Numbered from the stretch's first letter, positions 23,666 to 33,999 are shown. The stretch is 64,000 nt of DNA from Amia ocellicauda (GCF_036373705.1 NC_089866.1:28785501-28849500), one strand, 5' to 3'. The notes: generated by a model from the sequence alone, not told the origin. Made by a program: numbers and translations.

Positions 23666-24082
23666 GTGAAAATAAACCACTCCACAGTTTGTGCTGCTCG
23701 CCTCTCTGCTCACCCCGGTTCAGCAAAAGACTTCACAGTACCAGTAAGAATCGGGGGAAGTGAAGTCAAGACCCTCCTGGACTCCGGCTGTAGCAAGACG
23801 CTGGTCCAGGATGGCCTGGCTCCCCGGGGTACCAGCAGGCGAGCCACTAAAGTCGCTATACGGTGTATTCTCGGGGACATACACTGGTACCCCACGGCCC
23901 AGGTGACTGTGATGATTGGTGGGGAAACGTATAAGATGAACGTGGGGCTCACGGTCCTAGGGCGGGATTGGTCTGAATTTCTGTCCAATATCAAAGATCC
24001 TAGGCATTGTCCGATTTGGCTGGGGCACAGTTGGGACATGGCTCTGGGGGCCGATCTGGGGGATATATTAGACAGCAAGTGA
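23666..24082 (+). pseudogene. Gypsy aspartic protease region, copy 1
   Basis: A 138-codon open frame encodes a retropepsin-like domain: DFTVPVRIGGSEVKTLLDSG with the catalytic triad as DSG rather than DTG, then a flap-like middle and VGLTVLGRDW (the conserved ILG.D block). In a living element it would process the polyprotein. Pol ends abruptly at about 24058, where Tc1-like sequence begins, so RT, RNase H and integrase are missing. The frame stays open but has no context for function. Confidence 0.75.
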
Positions 24083-24557
24083 ACATTTTGTCCTCAAAGT
24101 TGATGTGTTAGAAGCAGGAAAAATGGGCAAACGTAAGGATCTGAGCGACTTTGACAAGGGCCAAATTGTGATGGCTAGACGACTGGGTCAGAGCATCTCC
24201 AAATATGCAGCTCTTGTGGGGTGTTCCTGGTCTGCAGTGGTCAGTACCTATCAAAAGTGATCCAAGGAAGGAAAAGTGGTGAACTGGCGACAGGGTCATG
24301 GGCGGCCAAGGCTCACTGATGCACGTGGGGAGCGAAGGCTGACCCGTATGGTCCGATCCAACAGACGAGCTACTGTAGCTCAAATTGCTGGAAAAGTTAA
24401 TGCTGCTTCTGGTAGAAAAGTGTCAGAACACAAAGTGCATTGCAGTTTGTTGCGTATGGGGCTGCGTAGCCACAGACCACCAGGGTGCCCATGCTGACCC
24501 CTGTCCACTGCTGAAAGTGCCTACAATGGGCACATGAGCATCGGAACTGGACTATGA
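24059..24557 (+). mobile_element. Tc1/mariner fragment ('tgatcagccat' family), copy 1
   Basis: From 'gggatatattagacagcaag' onward the sequence matches the interior of the element at 44947-45816. It includes the transposase start ([20 protein letters not shown] at 24124) and its DNA-binding half (RPRLTDARGERRLTRMVRSN). A stop lies at 24258, and the similarity ends near 24557 before the catalytic residues. Both termini are missing, so it arrived as, or was reduced to, an internal fragment. Confidence 0.85.
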
Positions 24558-24614
24558 TGGCACTGGCCCTGTATATGATATGCCACACAAACATCAGCAT
24601 TACAGACCACAAAT

Positions 24615-24845
24615 CACCAAGGTGGTCTAAACAGCCCCAATGTCATTGGGGTCGAAGTCGGGCCGTCGTCGTTTTGAACATCAGGCCAACATGGGCACGA
24701 TGACGTCGGGCAAACGTCGTCGGGCCAACGTTGACCCGATAAGCAAAAGGACAACTGCCTGACGTCGTCTTCCAACGTGGGTCTGACTACTCGTGATCCG
24801 TAGGGCCGACGTTGGCCCAACACTGCTGTGCTATCTGTGTTTGGA
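24615..24845. repeat. CpG-rich repeated segment, copy 1
   Basis: Dense CG dinucleotides with recurring 'gtcgggcc' and 'aacgttg' motifs (for example gggccgtcgtcg, cgtcgggccaacgttgaccc, gggccgacgttggcccaaca). It resembles miniature DNA transposons with this pattern in fish genomes. No termini or target duplication were resolved. Confidence 0.45.
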
Positions 24846-25026
24846 TCGGTGGAATACTGCATATCTGTACAGAACTACTGAAATCTGCGCTTCTTTTGAT
24901 GTTGATGTGACAACCACTACTTTAGCAAATAGTGTGAATTACATTAACATTTCAGGTTAGTCAAGCGCAATTAGTCAACTATTCAACTAGTATGTAGTAG
25001 GGCAGTATACGGCTTCGACCATTACA

Positions 25027-25098
25027 GGTTCCATGGTGTAATGGTTAGCACTCGGGACTCTGAATCCAGCCATCCGAGTTCAAATCTCGGTGGAACTT
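25027..25098 (+). tRNA. tRNA-Gln (anticodon CTG), copy 1
   Basis: A 72-nt cloverleaf-compatible sequence: acceptor ggttcca/tggaact, anticodon loop ctctgaa, and TpsiC arm gagttcaaatctc with an intact B box. Two departures from the usual sequence (actcggg and cagccatcc) weaken the anticodon stem slightly, and the acceptor ends in a G-T pair. It is a tRNA gene, possibly reduced in quality. Confidence 0.85.
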
Positions 25099-25340
25099 GT
25101 GCTTTTGGAAAGGGTAATTGTTTGACATGTTCTCCTTGTATTAAATCCGCATATACTTCAGCTAGTAATTCACAGTTGTGGGTTGCTTGCAGAAAATCCA
25201 AGAGTTACATGAAAGTAAACGACTATCAAGTTAATTCGAACTTCAAAAGGAGAGTACATCAGATATCACGCTTTAGGAAGGTGGTAAGCGCATGTGTTGG
25301 TGAGCACAGTATAGGCGACGTATATAATATTTATAGTAAG

Positions 25341-25388
25341 AAGTTATCATGGTCTCACGGCCCGTGTTCGATTCCTTATCAGATAACA
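25341..25388 (+). pseudogene. tRNA-Glu-like 3' fragment, copy 1
   Basis: 'ctcacggcccgtgttcgatt' resembles the anticodon/TpsiC part of tRNA-Glu (compare 28785-28856), but the 5' half and acceptor are unrecognisable. Weak call. Confidence 0.35.
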
Positions 25389-25608
25389 GCTACTTTTTTT
25401 TTTCAGCGGCCAACGGTATTCCACAATCAATATTATTAATAACATTGATTCACAATAAGCGGAACAACTATATTACAAAATGGAAAAAATACATGTATAC
25501 AGTGACATATCACTAGATTGTGGACAAAAATAATGCACAATACATAATATCTAGTACATTCTTCTTGCGAAGTCCATCATAGCAATGTTTCAGAAACAAT
25601 ATTTCCGT

Positions 25609-25680
25609 GGTTCCATGGTGTAATGGTTAGCACTCTGGACTTTGAATCCAGCGATCCGAGTTCAAATCTCGGTGGAACCT
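25609..25680 (+). tRNA. tRNA-Gln (anticodon TTG), copy 1
   Basis: A 72-nt sequence with perfect acceptor ggttcca/tggaacc, anticodon stem ctgga/tccag, loop ctttgaa (anticodon TTG), intact A box (tggtgtaatgg) and B box (gagttcaaatctc). No CCA is encoded, as expected for eukaryotes. Confidence 0.95.
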
Positions 25681-25812
25681 AGAGCTTTTGAAAATTCCGG
25701 AAATAGAGAAATTTAGGCTGGTGAGAGAATTGCAGGCGTGCAGCTTGAACTGCAAATGCGCAGAAAGAATCACAGGTACGCACCAAATATGTTTTACACT
25801 TACAATTTGTAT

Positions 25813-26586
25813 CAATAGTGACGCTGGTCCAGCAACTCCATGTACCAGCTCCTGCGCCTAACCCTGCGGTGACTGCAGCAAACCCGGCTTGGGCAGGCTT
25901 GAGGATCCCGAAGATGGGGCCAGAGGACGACCCGGAGGCTTTCCTTACCATCTTCGAGCCCACCACCTGGTGTTGCAGCTGGCCGGAGTCGTAGTGGGTG
26001 GTATGCCTGGCCCCCCTGTTGACCGGCGAGGTGCAGTCTGCCACCCGAGCACTCCGTCCAGAGGACACTTTGGACTACAAAAGGCTGAAGTACAGTGTCC
26101 TGGACCGGGTTGGCCTGACAACGGATGGCCAGCACCGAAATCTCTGAAGTCTCTTGGGTTGAACCCAGCTCCCACCCCTGGGCCTTCGCGCAACAGCTGC
26201 GGGACGCCTGCCACTGCTGGCTCAAGCCGGACCACAGAAGTCGCCGACCTGGTGGCCCTAGAGCAGTTCCTCAACCGTCTCCCACGCCCCTCCGCAGAGT
26301 TGGTGCAAGTCCACCAGCCCAAAGATCTGGAGGAGGCCGGCCACCAGGCTGGCGGAGAACCACTGCTCTGACCCGACTCCCCCGGATAACAGCATGTCAC
26401 TGAAAACCCCAGTTCCTAAACCTGTCTCTCCTCAACCCACTTTCTCTTCTCCCCTTACCCATCCCAAACACAAACCTGTCTCCTTAGCCCCCTGCTTTTC
26501 TCTCTCTCTCCAGGTAGTGTGTGGTCCCCTGGAACAGCCACGGTGACGTGCCGGCGTTGCAGACAGCCTGGACATCGCCTAGTGCC
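25813..26586 (+). pseudogene. Gypsy gag fragment, copy 2
   Basis: The same broken gag sequence as copy 1 but without its first 22 codons, and with a 57-bp deletion at about 26369. The zinc-knuckle remnant is at about 26547-26576. Non-functional. Confidence 0.82.
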
Positions 26587-26591
26587 TGCTG

Positions 26592-27008
26592 GTGAAAATA
26601 AACCACTCCACAGTTTGTGCTGCTCGCCTCTCTGCTCACCCCGGTTCAGCAAAAGACTTCACAGTACCAGTAAGAATCGGGGGAAGTGAAGTCAAGACCC
26701 TCCTGGACTCCGGCTGTAGCAAGACGCTGGTCCAGGATGGCCTGGCTCCCCGGGGTACCAGCAGGCGAGCCACTAAAGTCGCTATACGGTGTATTCTCGG
26801 GGACATACACTGGTACCCCACGGCCCAGGTGACTGTGATGATTGGTGGGGAAACGTATAAGATGAACGTGGGGCTCACGGTCCTAGGGCGGGATTGGTCT
26901 GAATTTCTGTCCAATATCAAAGATCCTAGGCATTGTCCGATTTGGCTGGGGCACAGTTGGGACATGGCTCTGGGGGCCGATCTGGGGGATATATTAGACA
27001 GCAAGTGA
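26592..27008 (+). pseudogene. Gypsy aspartic protease region, copy 2
   Basis: Encodes the same 138-residue frame as at 23666-24082, with the DSG triad and LGRDW block, and is again cut off by the Tc1 fragment. Identical at the protein level to copy 1. Confidence 0.75.
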
Positions 27009-27483
27009 ACATTTTGTCCTCAAAGTTGATGTGTTAGAAGCAGGAAAAATGGGCAAACGTAAGGATCTGAGCGACTTTGACAAGGGCCAAATTGTGATGG
27101 CTAGACGACTGGGTCAGAGCATCTCCAAATATGCAGCTCTTGTGGGGTGTTCCTGGTCTGCAGTGGTCAGTACCTATCAAAAGTGATCCAAGGAAGGAAA
27201 AGTGGTGAACTGGCGACAGGGTCATGGGCGGCCAAGGCTCACTGATGCACGTGGGGAGCGAAGGCTGACCCGTATGGTCCGATCCAACAGACGAGCTACT
27301 GTAGCTCAAATTGCTGGAAAAGTTAATGCTGCTTCTGGTAGAAAAGTGTCAGAACACAAAGTGCATTGCAGTTTGTTGCGTATGGGGCTGCGTAGCCACA
27401 GACCACCAGGGTGCCCATGCTGACCCCTGTCCACTGCTGAAAGTGCCTACAATGGGCACATGAGCATCGGAACTGGACTATGA
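26985..27483 (+). mobile_element. Tc1/mariner fragment, copy 2
   Basis: Duplicate of 24059-24557, with the same internal start, the same stop and the same loss of the catalytic half. Confidence 0.85.
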
Positions 27484-27540
27484 TGGCACTGGCCCTGTAT
27501 ATGATATGCCACACAAACATCAGCATTACAGACCACAAAT

Positions 27541-27771
27541 CACCAAGGTGGTCTAAACAGCCCCAATGTCATTGGGGTCGAAGTCGGGCCGTCGTCGTTT
27601 TGAACATCAGGCCAACATGGGCACGATGACGTCGGGCAAACGTCGTCGGGCCAACGTTGACCCGATAAGCAAAAGGACAACTGCCTGACGTCGTCTTCCA
27701 ACGTGGGTCTGACTACTCGTGATCCGTAGGGCCGACGTTGGCCCAACACTGCTGTGCTATCTGTGTTTGGA
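27541..27771. repeat. CpG-rich repeated segment, copy 2
   Basis: Duplicate of 24615-24845. Confidence 0.45.
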
Positions 27772-27952
27772 TCGGTGGAATACTGCATATCTGTACAGAA
27801 CTACTGAAATCTGCGCTTCTTTTGATGTTGATGTGACAACCACTACTTTAGCAAATAGTGTGAATTACATTAACATTTCAGGTTAGTCAAGCGCAATTAG
27901 TCAACTATTCAACTAGTATGTAGTAGGGCAGTATACGGCTTCGACCATTACA

Positions 27953-28024
27953 GGTTCCATGGTGTAATGGTTAGCACTCGGGACTCTGAATCCAGCCATC
28001 CGAGTTCAAATCTCGGTGGAACTT
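27953..28024 (+). tRNA. tRNA-Gln (anticodon CTG), copy 2
   Basis: Identical to the gene at 25027-25098, including the variant anticodon-stem bases. It arose by the tandem duplication. Confidence 0.85.
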
Positions 28025-28266
28025 GTGCTTTTGGAAAGGGTAATTGTTTGACATGTTCTCCTTGTATTAAATCCGCATATACTTCAGCTAGTAATTCACA
28101 GTTGTGGGTTGCTTGCAGAAAATCCAAGAGTTACATGAAAGTAAACGACTATCAAGTTAATTCGAACTTCAAAAGGAGAGTACATCAGATATCACGCTTT
28201 AGGAAGGTGGTAAGCGCATGTGTTGGTGAGCACAGTATAGGCGACGTATATAATATTTATAGTAAG

Positions 28267-28314
28267 AAGTTATCATGGTCTCACGGCCCGTGTTCGATTC
28301 CTTATCAGATAACA
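28267..28314 (+). pseudogene. tRNA-Glu-like 3' fragment, copy 2
   Basis: Duplicate of 25341-25388; weak call for the same reasons. Confidence 0.35.
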
Positions 28315-28534
28315 GCTACTTTTTTTTTTCAGCGGCCAACGGTATTCCACAATCAATATTATTAATAACATTGATTCACAATAAGCGGAACAACTATATT
28401 ACAAAATGGAAAAAATACATGTATACAGTGACATATCACTAGATTGTGGACAAAAATAATGCACAATACATAATATCTAGTACATTCTTCTTGCGAAGTC
28501 CATCATAGCAATGTTTCAGAAACAATATTTCCGT

Positions 28535-28606
28535 GGTTCCATGGTGTAATGGTTAGCACTCTGGACTTTGAATCCAGCGATCCGAGTTCAAATCTCGGTG
28601 GAACCT
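28535..28606 (+). tRNA. tRNA-Gln (anticodon TTG), copy 2
   Basis: Identical to 25609-25680, with intact arms and A and B boxes. The duplication therefore doubled a plausible functional tRNA gene. Confidence 0.95.
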
Positions 28607-28784
28607 CGAGCTTTTGAAAATTCCGGAAATAGAGAAATTTAGGCTGGTGAGAGAATTGCAGGCGTGCAGCTTGAACTGCAAATGCGCAGAAAGAATCACA
28701 GGTACGCACCAAATATGTTTTACACTTACAATTTGTATCTTTGCGCGATTTAATTTTGACACTGAGCCTGTGCACTATTTTTTT

Positions 28785-28856
28785 TTTTATGTGGTCTAGT
28801 GGTTAGGATTTGGCGCTCTCACCGCCGCGGCCCGGGTTCGATTCCCGGTCAGGGAA
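28785..28856 (+). tRNA. tRNA-Glu (anticodon CTC) with damaged 5' acceptor
   Basis: From 28791 onward it is a near-perfect tRNA-Glu: D arm tggtctagtggttaggatt, anticodon loop gctctcacc, TpsiC arm cccgggttcgattcccgg and 3' acceptor tcaggga. The 5' acceptor strand should read tccctgg but is replaced by T-rich sequence (ttttatg), so the acceptor stem cannot form. Probably a pseudogene just outside the duplication. Confidence 0.7.
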
Positions 28857-29004
28857 ACTATATTTTATTGTTATAAGTAGTTACTATTATAATTATTGGT
28901 AGTAGTGGTAGTATTTATTAGGCTAATAGTATTACAAACCTGCTAATTAAGAGAAGATTTAAAGGCCTTATTGATCTCCTTATAATTGTTGGTTCTGACT
29001 CAAG

Positions 29005-29006
<2 letters not shown>

Positions 29007-29042
<36 letters not shown>
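29007..29042. repeat. (TA)n microsatellite
   Basis: About 18 TA dinucleotides. Confidence 0.9.
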
Positions 29043-29048
<6 letters not shown>

Positions 29049-29423
29049 TAAATTTGTAACAATCGTAATTTATTTTCCGATTGTGCCCCCGCCCCCCCCC
29101 CAAAAAAAAACATTTAGATGCATGACACCTCTGCGTATATATAGGCTAAATAAAGGCAAAGCAAAAATTACATTTGTCAGTAATAAACAGTATTGTTTTG
29201 ACGAATTGTTTGTGTGTGATTGACAGAAGGTGCATTGTCACATTGAAAAAGAAATACGGAACCACGCTTCGAAATGTAAAAACGCACTGAGAAGTGTAAA
29301 AGCATGTATCTCTATATTTCTTTTTAATTCTGGCATAGATTACTGCCCATAATTTGTTAGCTACATCAGTGATATGGGAAAACGAGGGTAAGATCAGTAA
29401 AACAAATTATTAAACCAGTATTA

Positions 29424-29715
29424 TAGCCATCTGTAATCTGAAATGTCCTGACTAGTTAAGGTCACACGAAGGAGTCATGCCCCCTGCACTAGATGTTGGA
29501 ACATTGTTGTTGGGATTTCAGCCACAAGAGCATTAGTGAGGTTGGGCACTGATGTTGGGATGGGGTTGAGGTCAGGGCTCTGTGCAGGCCAGCCAAGTTC
29601 TTCCACACCAATCTCGGAAAACTATTTCTGTATGGACCTCACTTTGTGCATGGGTTGTCATGCTGAAACAGGAAATGGCCTTTCCCAATCTGTTGCCACA
29701 ATAGAATGTCATTGT
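29424..29715 (-). mobile_element. Fragment of the 3.5-4.2 kb repeat/Tc1 family
   Basis: 'tatagccatctgtaatctga' and the following 30 bp match 3483-3520. 'agatgttggaacattgttg' through 'gtcatgctgaaacaggaaat' matches 3910-4150 with internal deletions. It is a second, heavily deleted copy of the composite repeat that hosts the nested Tc1 pair. No termini remain. Confidence 0.75.
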
Positions 29716-29789
29716 AGGCTATATTAAACTAAGGGGCTGAGCCCTGAGACCATTATTCCTCCTACAGAACAATGCCAATCTCTGACAGA

Positions 29790-29940
29790 AGTAAGGATCG
29801 AGAGGAGGCCATTTGACCCATCGTGCTCGTTTGGTTTCCATTAATAACTAAGTGATCCAAGATCCTATCCAGTCTATTATTAAATGTTCCCAATTTTTCA
29901 GCTTCAACCACATCGCTGGGTAGTTTGTTCCAGGGTTAAC
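29790..29940. repeat. Dispersed repeat of uncertain class
   Basis: 'gaggccatttgacccatcgt', 'gcttcaaccacatcgctggg' and neighbouring words look like an interspersed repeat (possibly the 3' part of a non-LTR element) that I have met in several non-teleost fish sequences. The class is not certain. Confidence 0.35.
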
Positions 29941-30132
29941 CAACAGACGATGCTTAACTGTAATAGGAAATAGGGACATCATTCATGAAGCAGTAAATGA
30001 CACTTAATATTATAATCGATTTTATGATTAATGTATTGGAGGATATCACATAAAACAAATATTTGAGCTCATGTGGTCTGCCGATAACTTTACCTCTGCT
30101 CTACAGCAGTTGTTGGCGTAATACCAAAACAA

Positions 30133-30230
30133 CGACTCTGGTGGGACTCGAACCCACAACCTTTGAATGACCCCTGAGAGGCCCGTTCATCACTAGAAGT
30201 CCAACGCGCTATCCATTGCGCCACAGAGCC
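30133..30230 (-). tRNA. tRNA-Arg (anticodon TCT) with 25-nt intron
   Basis: On the minus strand the sequence starts ggctctgtggcgcaatggat and ends cccaccagagtcg. It has a full acceptor stem, D and TpsiC arms, and anticodon loop cttctaa split by an intron at 30169-30193 just after the base 3' to the anticodon. The exons total 73 nt. An intron at this position is characteristic of vertebrate tRNA-Arg-TCT genes. Confidence 0.96.
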
Positions 30231-30715
30231 AGTATAAATAAATAAATGAATAAATCAATAAATGTTTAAATTAATTAATAAATTAATTAATGAATACGGA
30301 AATGTCTATTTAGTTATTTTCTTATTTATGTCGACATTTATTTATTCATTCATTTCAACATGTATTTCAATAATGGATTGCATACAGCCTGTAGCCGACA
30401 TAGTATATTAGCGAAGATCTATTTAAGAGCAGTTTTAAGATTAAGGATTTGTTGCTACGGTAATTTACTCAGATGGACTTTGAGCACTTTTAAATACTTT
30501 TTTTTCCTTTTTCAATTTTTGGTCTAGTTTGTTTTCAAATATTTCTTCTATCACTTTATAATTGTCTCACAAATACACCCCCTGCCTCCTCACTGCCCTC
30601 TGCAGGGCCACACAAGCTCATACTGTGACAGTCTCCATGACAGGGAAATTACCGAAAAGGCTTTCTTAAAGATCACAGGGCTTGTTTATATAAACACGCT
30701 GGAGCGCATTGTAAT

Positions 30716-30760
30716 ACTTCAGCTGATGAACACCCGACACCGGTCGAAACTTGTAGGCTT
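30716..30760 (+). ncRNA. Hammerhead-like core motif (unproven)
   Basis: CTGATGA at 30723-30729 and CGAAAC at 30744-30749 are spaced as in a hammerhead ribozyme core, with a possible short stem II (acc...ggt) between. I could not find a partner strand for stem III upstream, so a complete ribozyme is not shown. Such motifs occur in Penelope-like and related elements. Confidence 0.25.
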
Positions 30761-30860
30761 TGTGTCCATAACGGACCCACGCGGTTTCTGGCATCAGTGG
30801 ATCCCTGTGCATTTTCTTGTCAGAATTTGTAGGAGATGCAAGTTAGCCTCTTCTTGTTTA

Positions 30861-30909
30861 GGGCCGCGGCGGTGAAAGCGTCGAATTTTAACCACTAGAC
30901 CACCAGGGA
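30861..30909 (-). pseudogene. tRNA-Glu (TTC-like) pseudogene, 5' two-thirds
   Basis: The minus strand reads tccctggtggtctagtggtt, then an anticodon arm with loop gctttcacc, then gccgcggccc, and stops before the TpsiC arm. The 3' third is missing. Confidence 0.75.
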
Positions 30910-31009
30910 AACTAAAAGCGAGCACTGACTGAAGCGTGCTCTCTATACAGTTATTACAGTCTTAAAACTGTACATGCCGAGATTAGCTCCGGGATTAATA
31001 AGAATCTGC

Positions 31010-31081
31010 AGATTCCACCGAGATTTGAACTCGGATCACTGGATTCAGAGCGCAGAGTGCTAACCATTACACCATGGAACC
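31010..31081 (-). tRNA. tRNA-Gln (anticodon CTG)
   Basis: The minus strand carries ggttccatggtgtaatggtt, loop ctctgaa and TpsiC arm gagttcaaatctc, with acceptor ggttcca/tggaatc. The anticodon stem ctgcg/tccag has one mismatch and one wobble, so it may be a weakened gene or an early pseudogene. Confidence 0.7.
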
Positions 31082-31105
31082 TGTTGAATTAAAATATACA
31101 ACATA

Positions 31106-31138
31106 GGCGGTGTGAGCGCCAAATCCTAGCCACCAGTG
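31106..31138 (-). pseudogene. tRNA-Glu 5' fragment
   Basis: The minus strand reads tcactggtgg, then ctaggatttggcgctcacac, resembling the 5' half of tRNA-Glu with part of the D loop deleted. Immediately next to the tRNA-Gln. Confidence 0.45.
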
Positions 31139-31142
31139 AAAC

Positions 31143-31240
31143 CAGGGCCGGCCCTGACCAATTTGGTGCCCTAGGCAAGATTTTAGCTGGTGCCCCTTGG
31201 ATCCCAGCCAATTCCACCACCGATCATTGTGTTCATACAC
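31143..31240 (+). mobile_element. hAT (Ac-like) terminal fragment
   Basis: 'cagggccggccctgaccaat' followed by 'ttggtgccctaggcaagatt' is a hAT-type terminus. Its mirror image (atcttgcctagggtgccaga) occurs at about 56532-56560. The remainder of the element was not identified here. Confidence 0.5.
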
Positions 31241-31249
31241 TCACACAGA

Positions 31250-33100
31250 AACTGCATAGCTTTATGTCTTTGAGATTTTCTTTATTTTAGAAACAAAATA
31301 AACCATATTAAAGAAACAAGTTACATAAAACGAATTATAAATACAATATAAATAAGTATTGCACGAAAATACTACACAAATAAAACGTTTAAATAAAATG
31401 TAAATATTAGTATTAAAACGGTTTCAGGCCACTTTTAATTTTCATTTGTTAAATATGATTGTAGGCATATAAACATAATAAACACTTTCAAGCATTTCGT
31501 GTCTTATTAGATTCAAGTGTTTAGCATTTTCCCCTTTGTCCCACTGTGCACTGCACAAAACTAGTGTTGAAAAATGAGGCCGAAGATGATTGAGTAATTC
31601 AGGGAGGGGGGGGCTGAGCGTTTTGACAATTGGAGACCTTGAAATGCGCTATTCCGAGTCATTTCGACGTCGAAAAACCGCTCAAAATCTCCATGAAATC
31701 AGGCAGATTTGGACTCAAACATATCTTTGCTTCACAACCACACATCACCAGCGAAAAATCACACATCAACTGACATTGTGCAGGCAACTAGACGCGGTTC
31801 CTGGTGCTTATCAATCACAGATCTATTTCGGTGGTTCTCTGTAAATGAAACTGGTGAGGATGCACAATTGTCGTTGTATGCGCTGCTAGACATATGCGTT
31901 TGCATTGGAAATCAGCTGTTTCCACCGCCGACGTAGGAGTTTCTAGGTGAATGCAAGCTATGGCACCGTGCTCCCCCTGGTCATGTGTATGCACTTTTAT
32001 ATGTATGCATGTATGTATGAGAGGTTGAAAAACGACCCGCAGTTTAGTTGTTTTTTTATAGAAATCAGGAAAACAAACCGAATACCTGTGCTTTGACGAG
32101 TACAAAGTCACACTCTTGCCCAACCCCAGACGTGTGTTCAGACACCTGAACCAGGAACCTGCGAGCAATCAACTAACTAACTGAAACACGTGCTCTATAT
32201 AGGACATCGCATATTAATACGTCACATCCTATCGGCTAATAGGTTCTACACAATAACAAGCACTGAGTGCAACAAACCTCCGTAACAATACATACCAAAC
32301 AAACAAACAAACAAAAAAAAAACATGATAAATTAATTACAATTATTATCGCGGTCAATTCAAAAGTGTCTGGTGGTCCGCCTGTTGACTACCCCTGTTCT
32401 ACAGCCTTACTCGACTTGCCCTTTTTGCAGCAAATAAATGACCTAAAACGAATTATAAGTAAGTCGATGGTTCGTGCAGCACACTTGGAAGAAAGTGTAT
32501 TTCTCAAAATTATGTTATAGGTAATGGAGGTTGATGAAGAGTTAAATAGCTGATCGTTCAAAAGGTGTGATCGTTGTGGGGCATCGGTAAGAATGCACAA
32601 TTCTCATTAATTCCAAACAGTGTCCCTTTATTGCATCACTAGCACTGCATCCAAAACGGTGTCTTCAGTAATTGTAATATTATGTTTGATGAATATGCAT
32701 GTGTGGTTCTACAAATAAATAATAACAAATCAGTCGTATAGTAATCAATATAACCAATAATCATGCAAAGAATAATAATACAAATATACAGCTCTGAGAG
32801 CAGAGCTAATATACTCAAATTACTTTACATGCAGCATAAATGCAAACCTATGGATCTGTGATCTTACTACAGCTAGATGCTGACAAATTACATTAACCAA
32901 GGTTAAACCTTATAAACCTATAACCGTTATACATCTCGATAATACACGGTCTTCAATTCAATAAACATTGAAACAATAGATAACGGTAATAATTCATATA
33001 AATCAACGCATTTGCATTAAGACCGCCTGGTGACGCGGAAGATAATTACTCAGCTGGCTAACAGATTAGCATTGCTATTCACAATATGTAGCGTCCATAA
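31250..33100. other. AT-rich non-coding DNA
   Basis: No coding region or complete element recognised. 32368-32402 ends in a hAT-like terminal word (ggtggtccgcc...acccctgttcta). The short frames at 31.6-32.2 kb have no recognisable domain. Confidence 0.45.
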
Positions 33101-33234
33101 CTTAGACCCCGTTCACATTTGCGGGTTTAGGAGGCCTAAGTGCGTTAACATATACGGGCGAAAAGGCAGCCTAAACCAAATGCATGCCGGGAAGTAAACA
33201 AATCTGCTCAAACAAACCAGTGACGCATGACATT

Positions 33235-33711
33235 AGGGCTGCGTCCCAAAACGCACACTTGTTTCCTCGTTCCCTTTCGGGACGGACGTTATACGGTGGC
33301 CATCTTAAGGGGTGTCCCAAACCCTTAGGGAGCGAGTGAAGGAGCCTAATCGAGCCGTTTGCGCCCTTCAATGCTCCCTTCGACGGAATGTAAAAAACAG
33401 CGCACTTATGCGGAAGTGTTTTAGCGCTGAAATCCCAGAACTCTTTGCGTTAAAGGCGGAGTCAAGACAACTGGGAAAATATAGCAGCGACGGGTGCATA
33501 CATGTAATGTTAGCTAGACAGTTGTAGAAATTGTTAAATTATGTATAAAGGAAATAATACATAGATAGATAAAATAAAATGATTATATAATCATGATTTA
33601 AATATACTATTAGAAAGATAAACCAAAAAATGTTTTGGAAACTATCATTTAATTAATTACTGAAGTAGTTTAAAAGTAGGAGGTGATATTAACGAACAGT
33701 GTATTTCAAAA

Positions 33712-33775
<64 letters not shown>

Positions 33776-33999
33776 TTTAATGAAATACAAATACAAGAAA
33801 AGACTGCATAGGTACTTTTTCAGACAAAGGCAAAGGCGCTGAATGTTGACACTGAAGTGTGTCCCATTGAGCGCTTTATAGTTACACCCTACACCCTCCT
33901 CACTCAAGTGCACACTCTGTGGCATAAGCACAACGTCACGCAAAGTGTACACTTGTCGAAGGGTGTAGGGAGCAAGTGTGCGATTTGGGACGCAGCCCA
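33235..33999. mobile_element. MITE with 'gggctgcgtcccaaa' inverted termini
   Basis: Left end gggctgcgtcccaaaacgca and right end (reverse complement) gggctgcgtcccaaatcgca bound a ~765-bp non-coding segment. Motifs such as 'agggagcgagtg' and 'agggagcaagtg' also repeat inside. A (TTA)n microsatellite occupies about 33713-33770. Superfamily uncertain (hAT-like terminus). Confidence 0.65.

Larger units (their letters stand above)
22830..25812. repeat. Tandem duplication, unit 1 (2,983 bp)
   Basis: Directly repeated at 25813-28738. It carries part of gag, the protease frame, a Tc1 fragment, a CpG-rich segment and two tRNA-Gln genes. Where I compared the units they are almost identical, differing mainly by a 57-bp segment present here (about 23387-23443) and missing in unit 2. 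Confidence 0.97.
25813..28738. repeat. Tandem duplication, unit 2 (2,926 bp)
   Basis: A direct repeat of 22830-25812, starting abruptly at 'caatagtgacgctggtccag' after unit 1's 'aatttgtat'. It lacks 57 bp of gag found in unit 1, and the last tRNA-Gln is followed by 'cgagc' instead of 'agagc'. The gag start codon is not included. The near identity implies a very recent duplication, or possibly an assembly artefact. Confidence 0.97.

Noticed and set aside
25041-25439. 132-codon frame running through the tRNA-Gln gene, duplicated at 27967
   Set aside because: It starts inside a tRNA gene, shows no protein motif and is open only by chance.
33689-33952. Minus-strand frame with poly-isoleucine
   Set aside because: Generated by the (TTA)n tract; no homology-like sequence around it.
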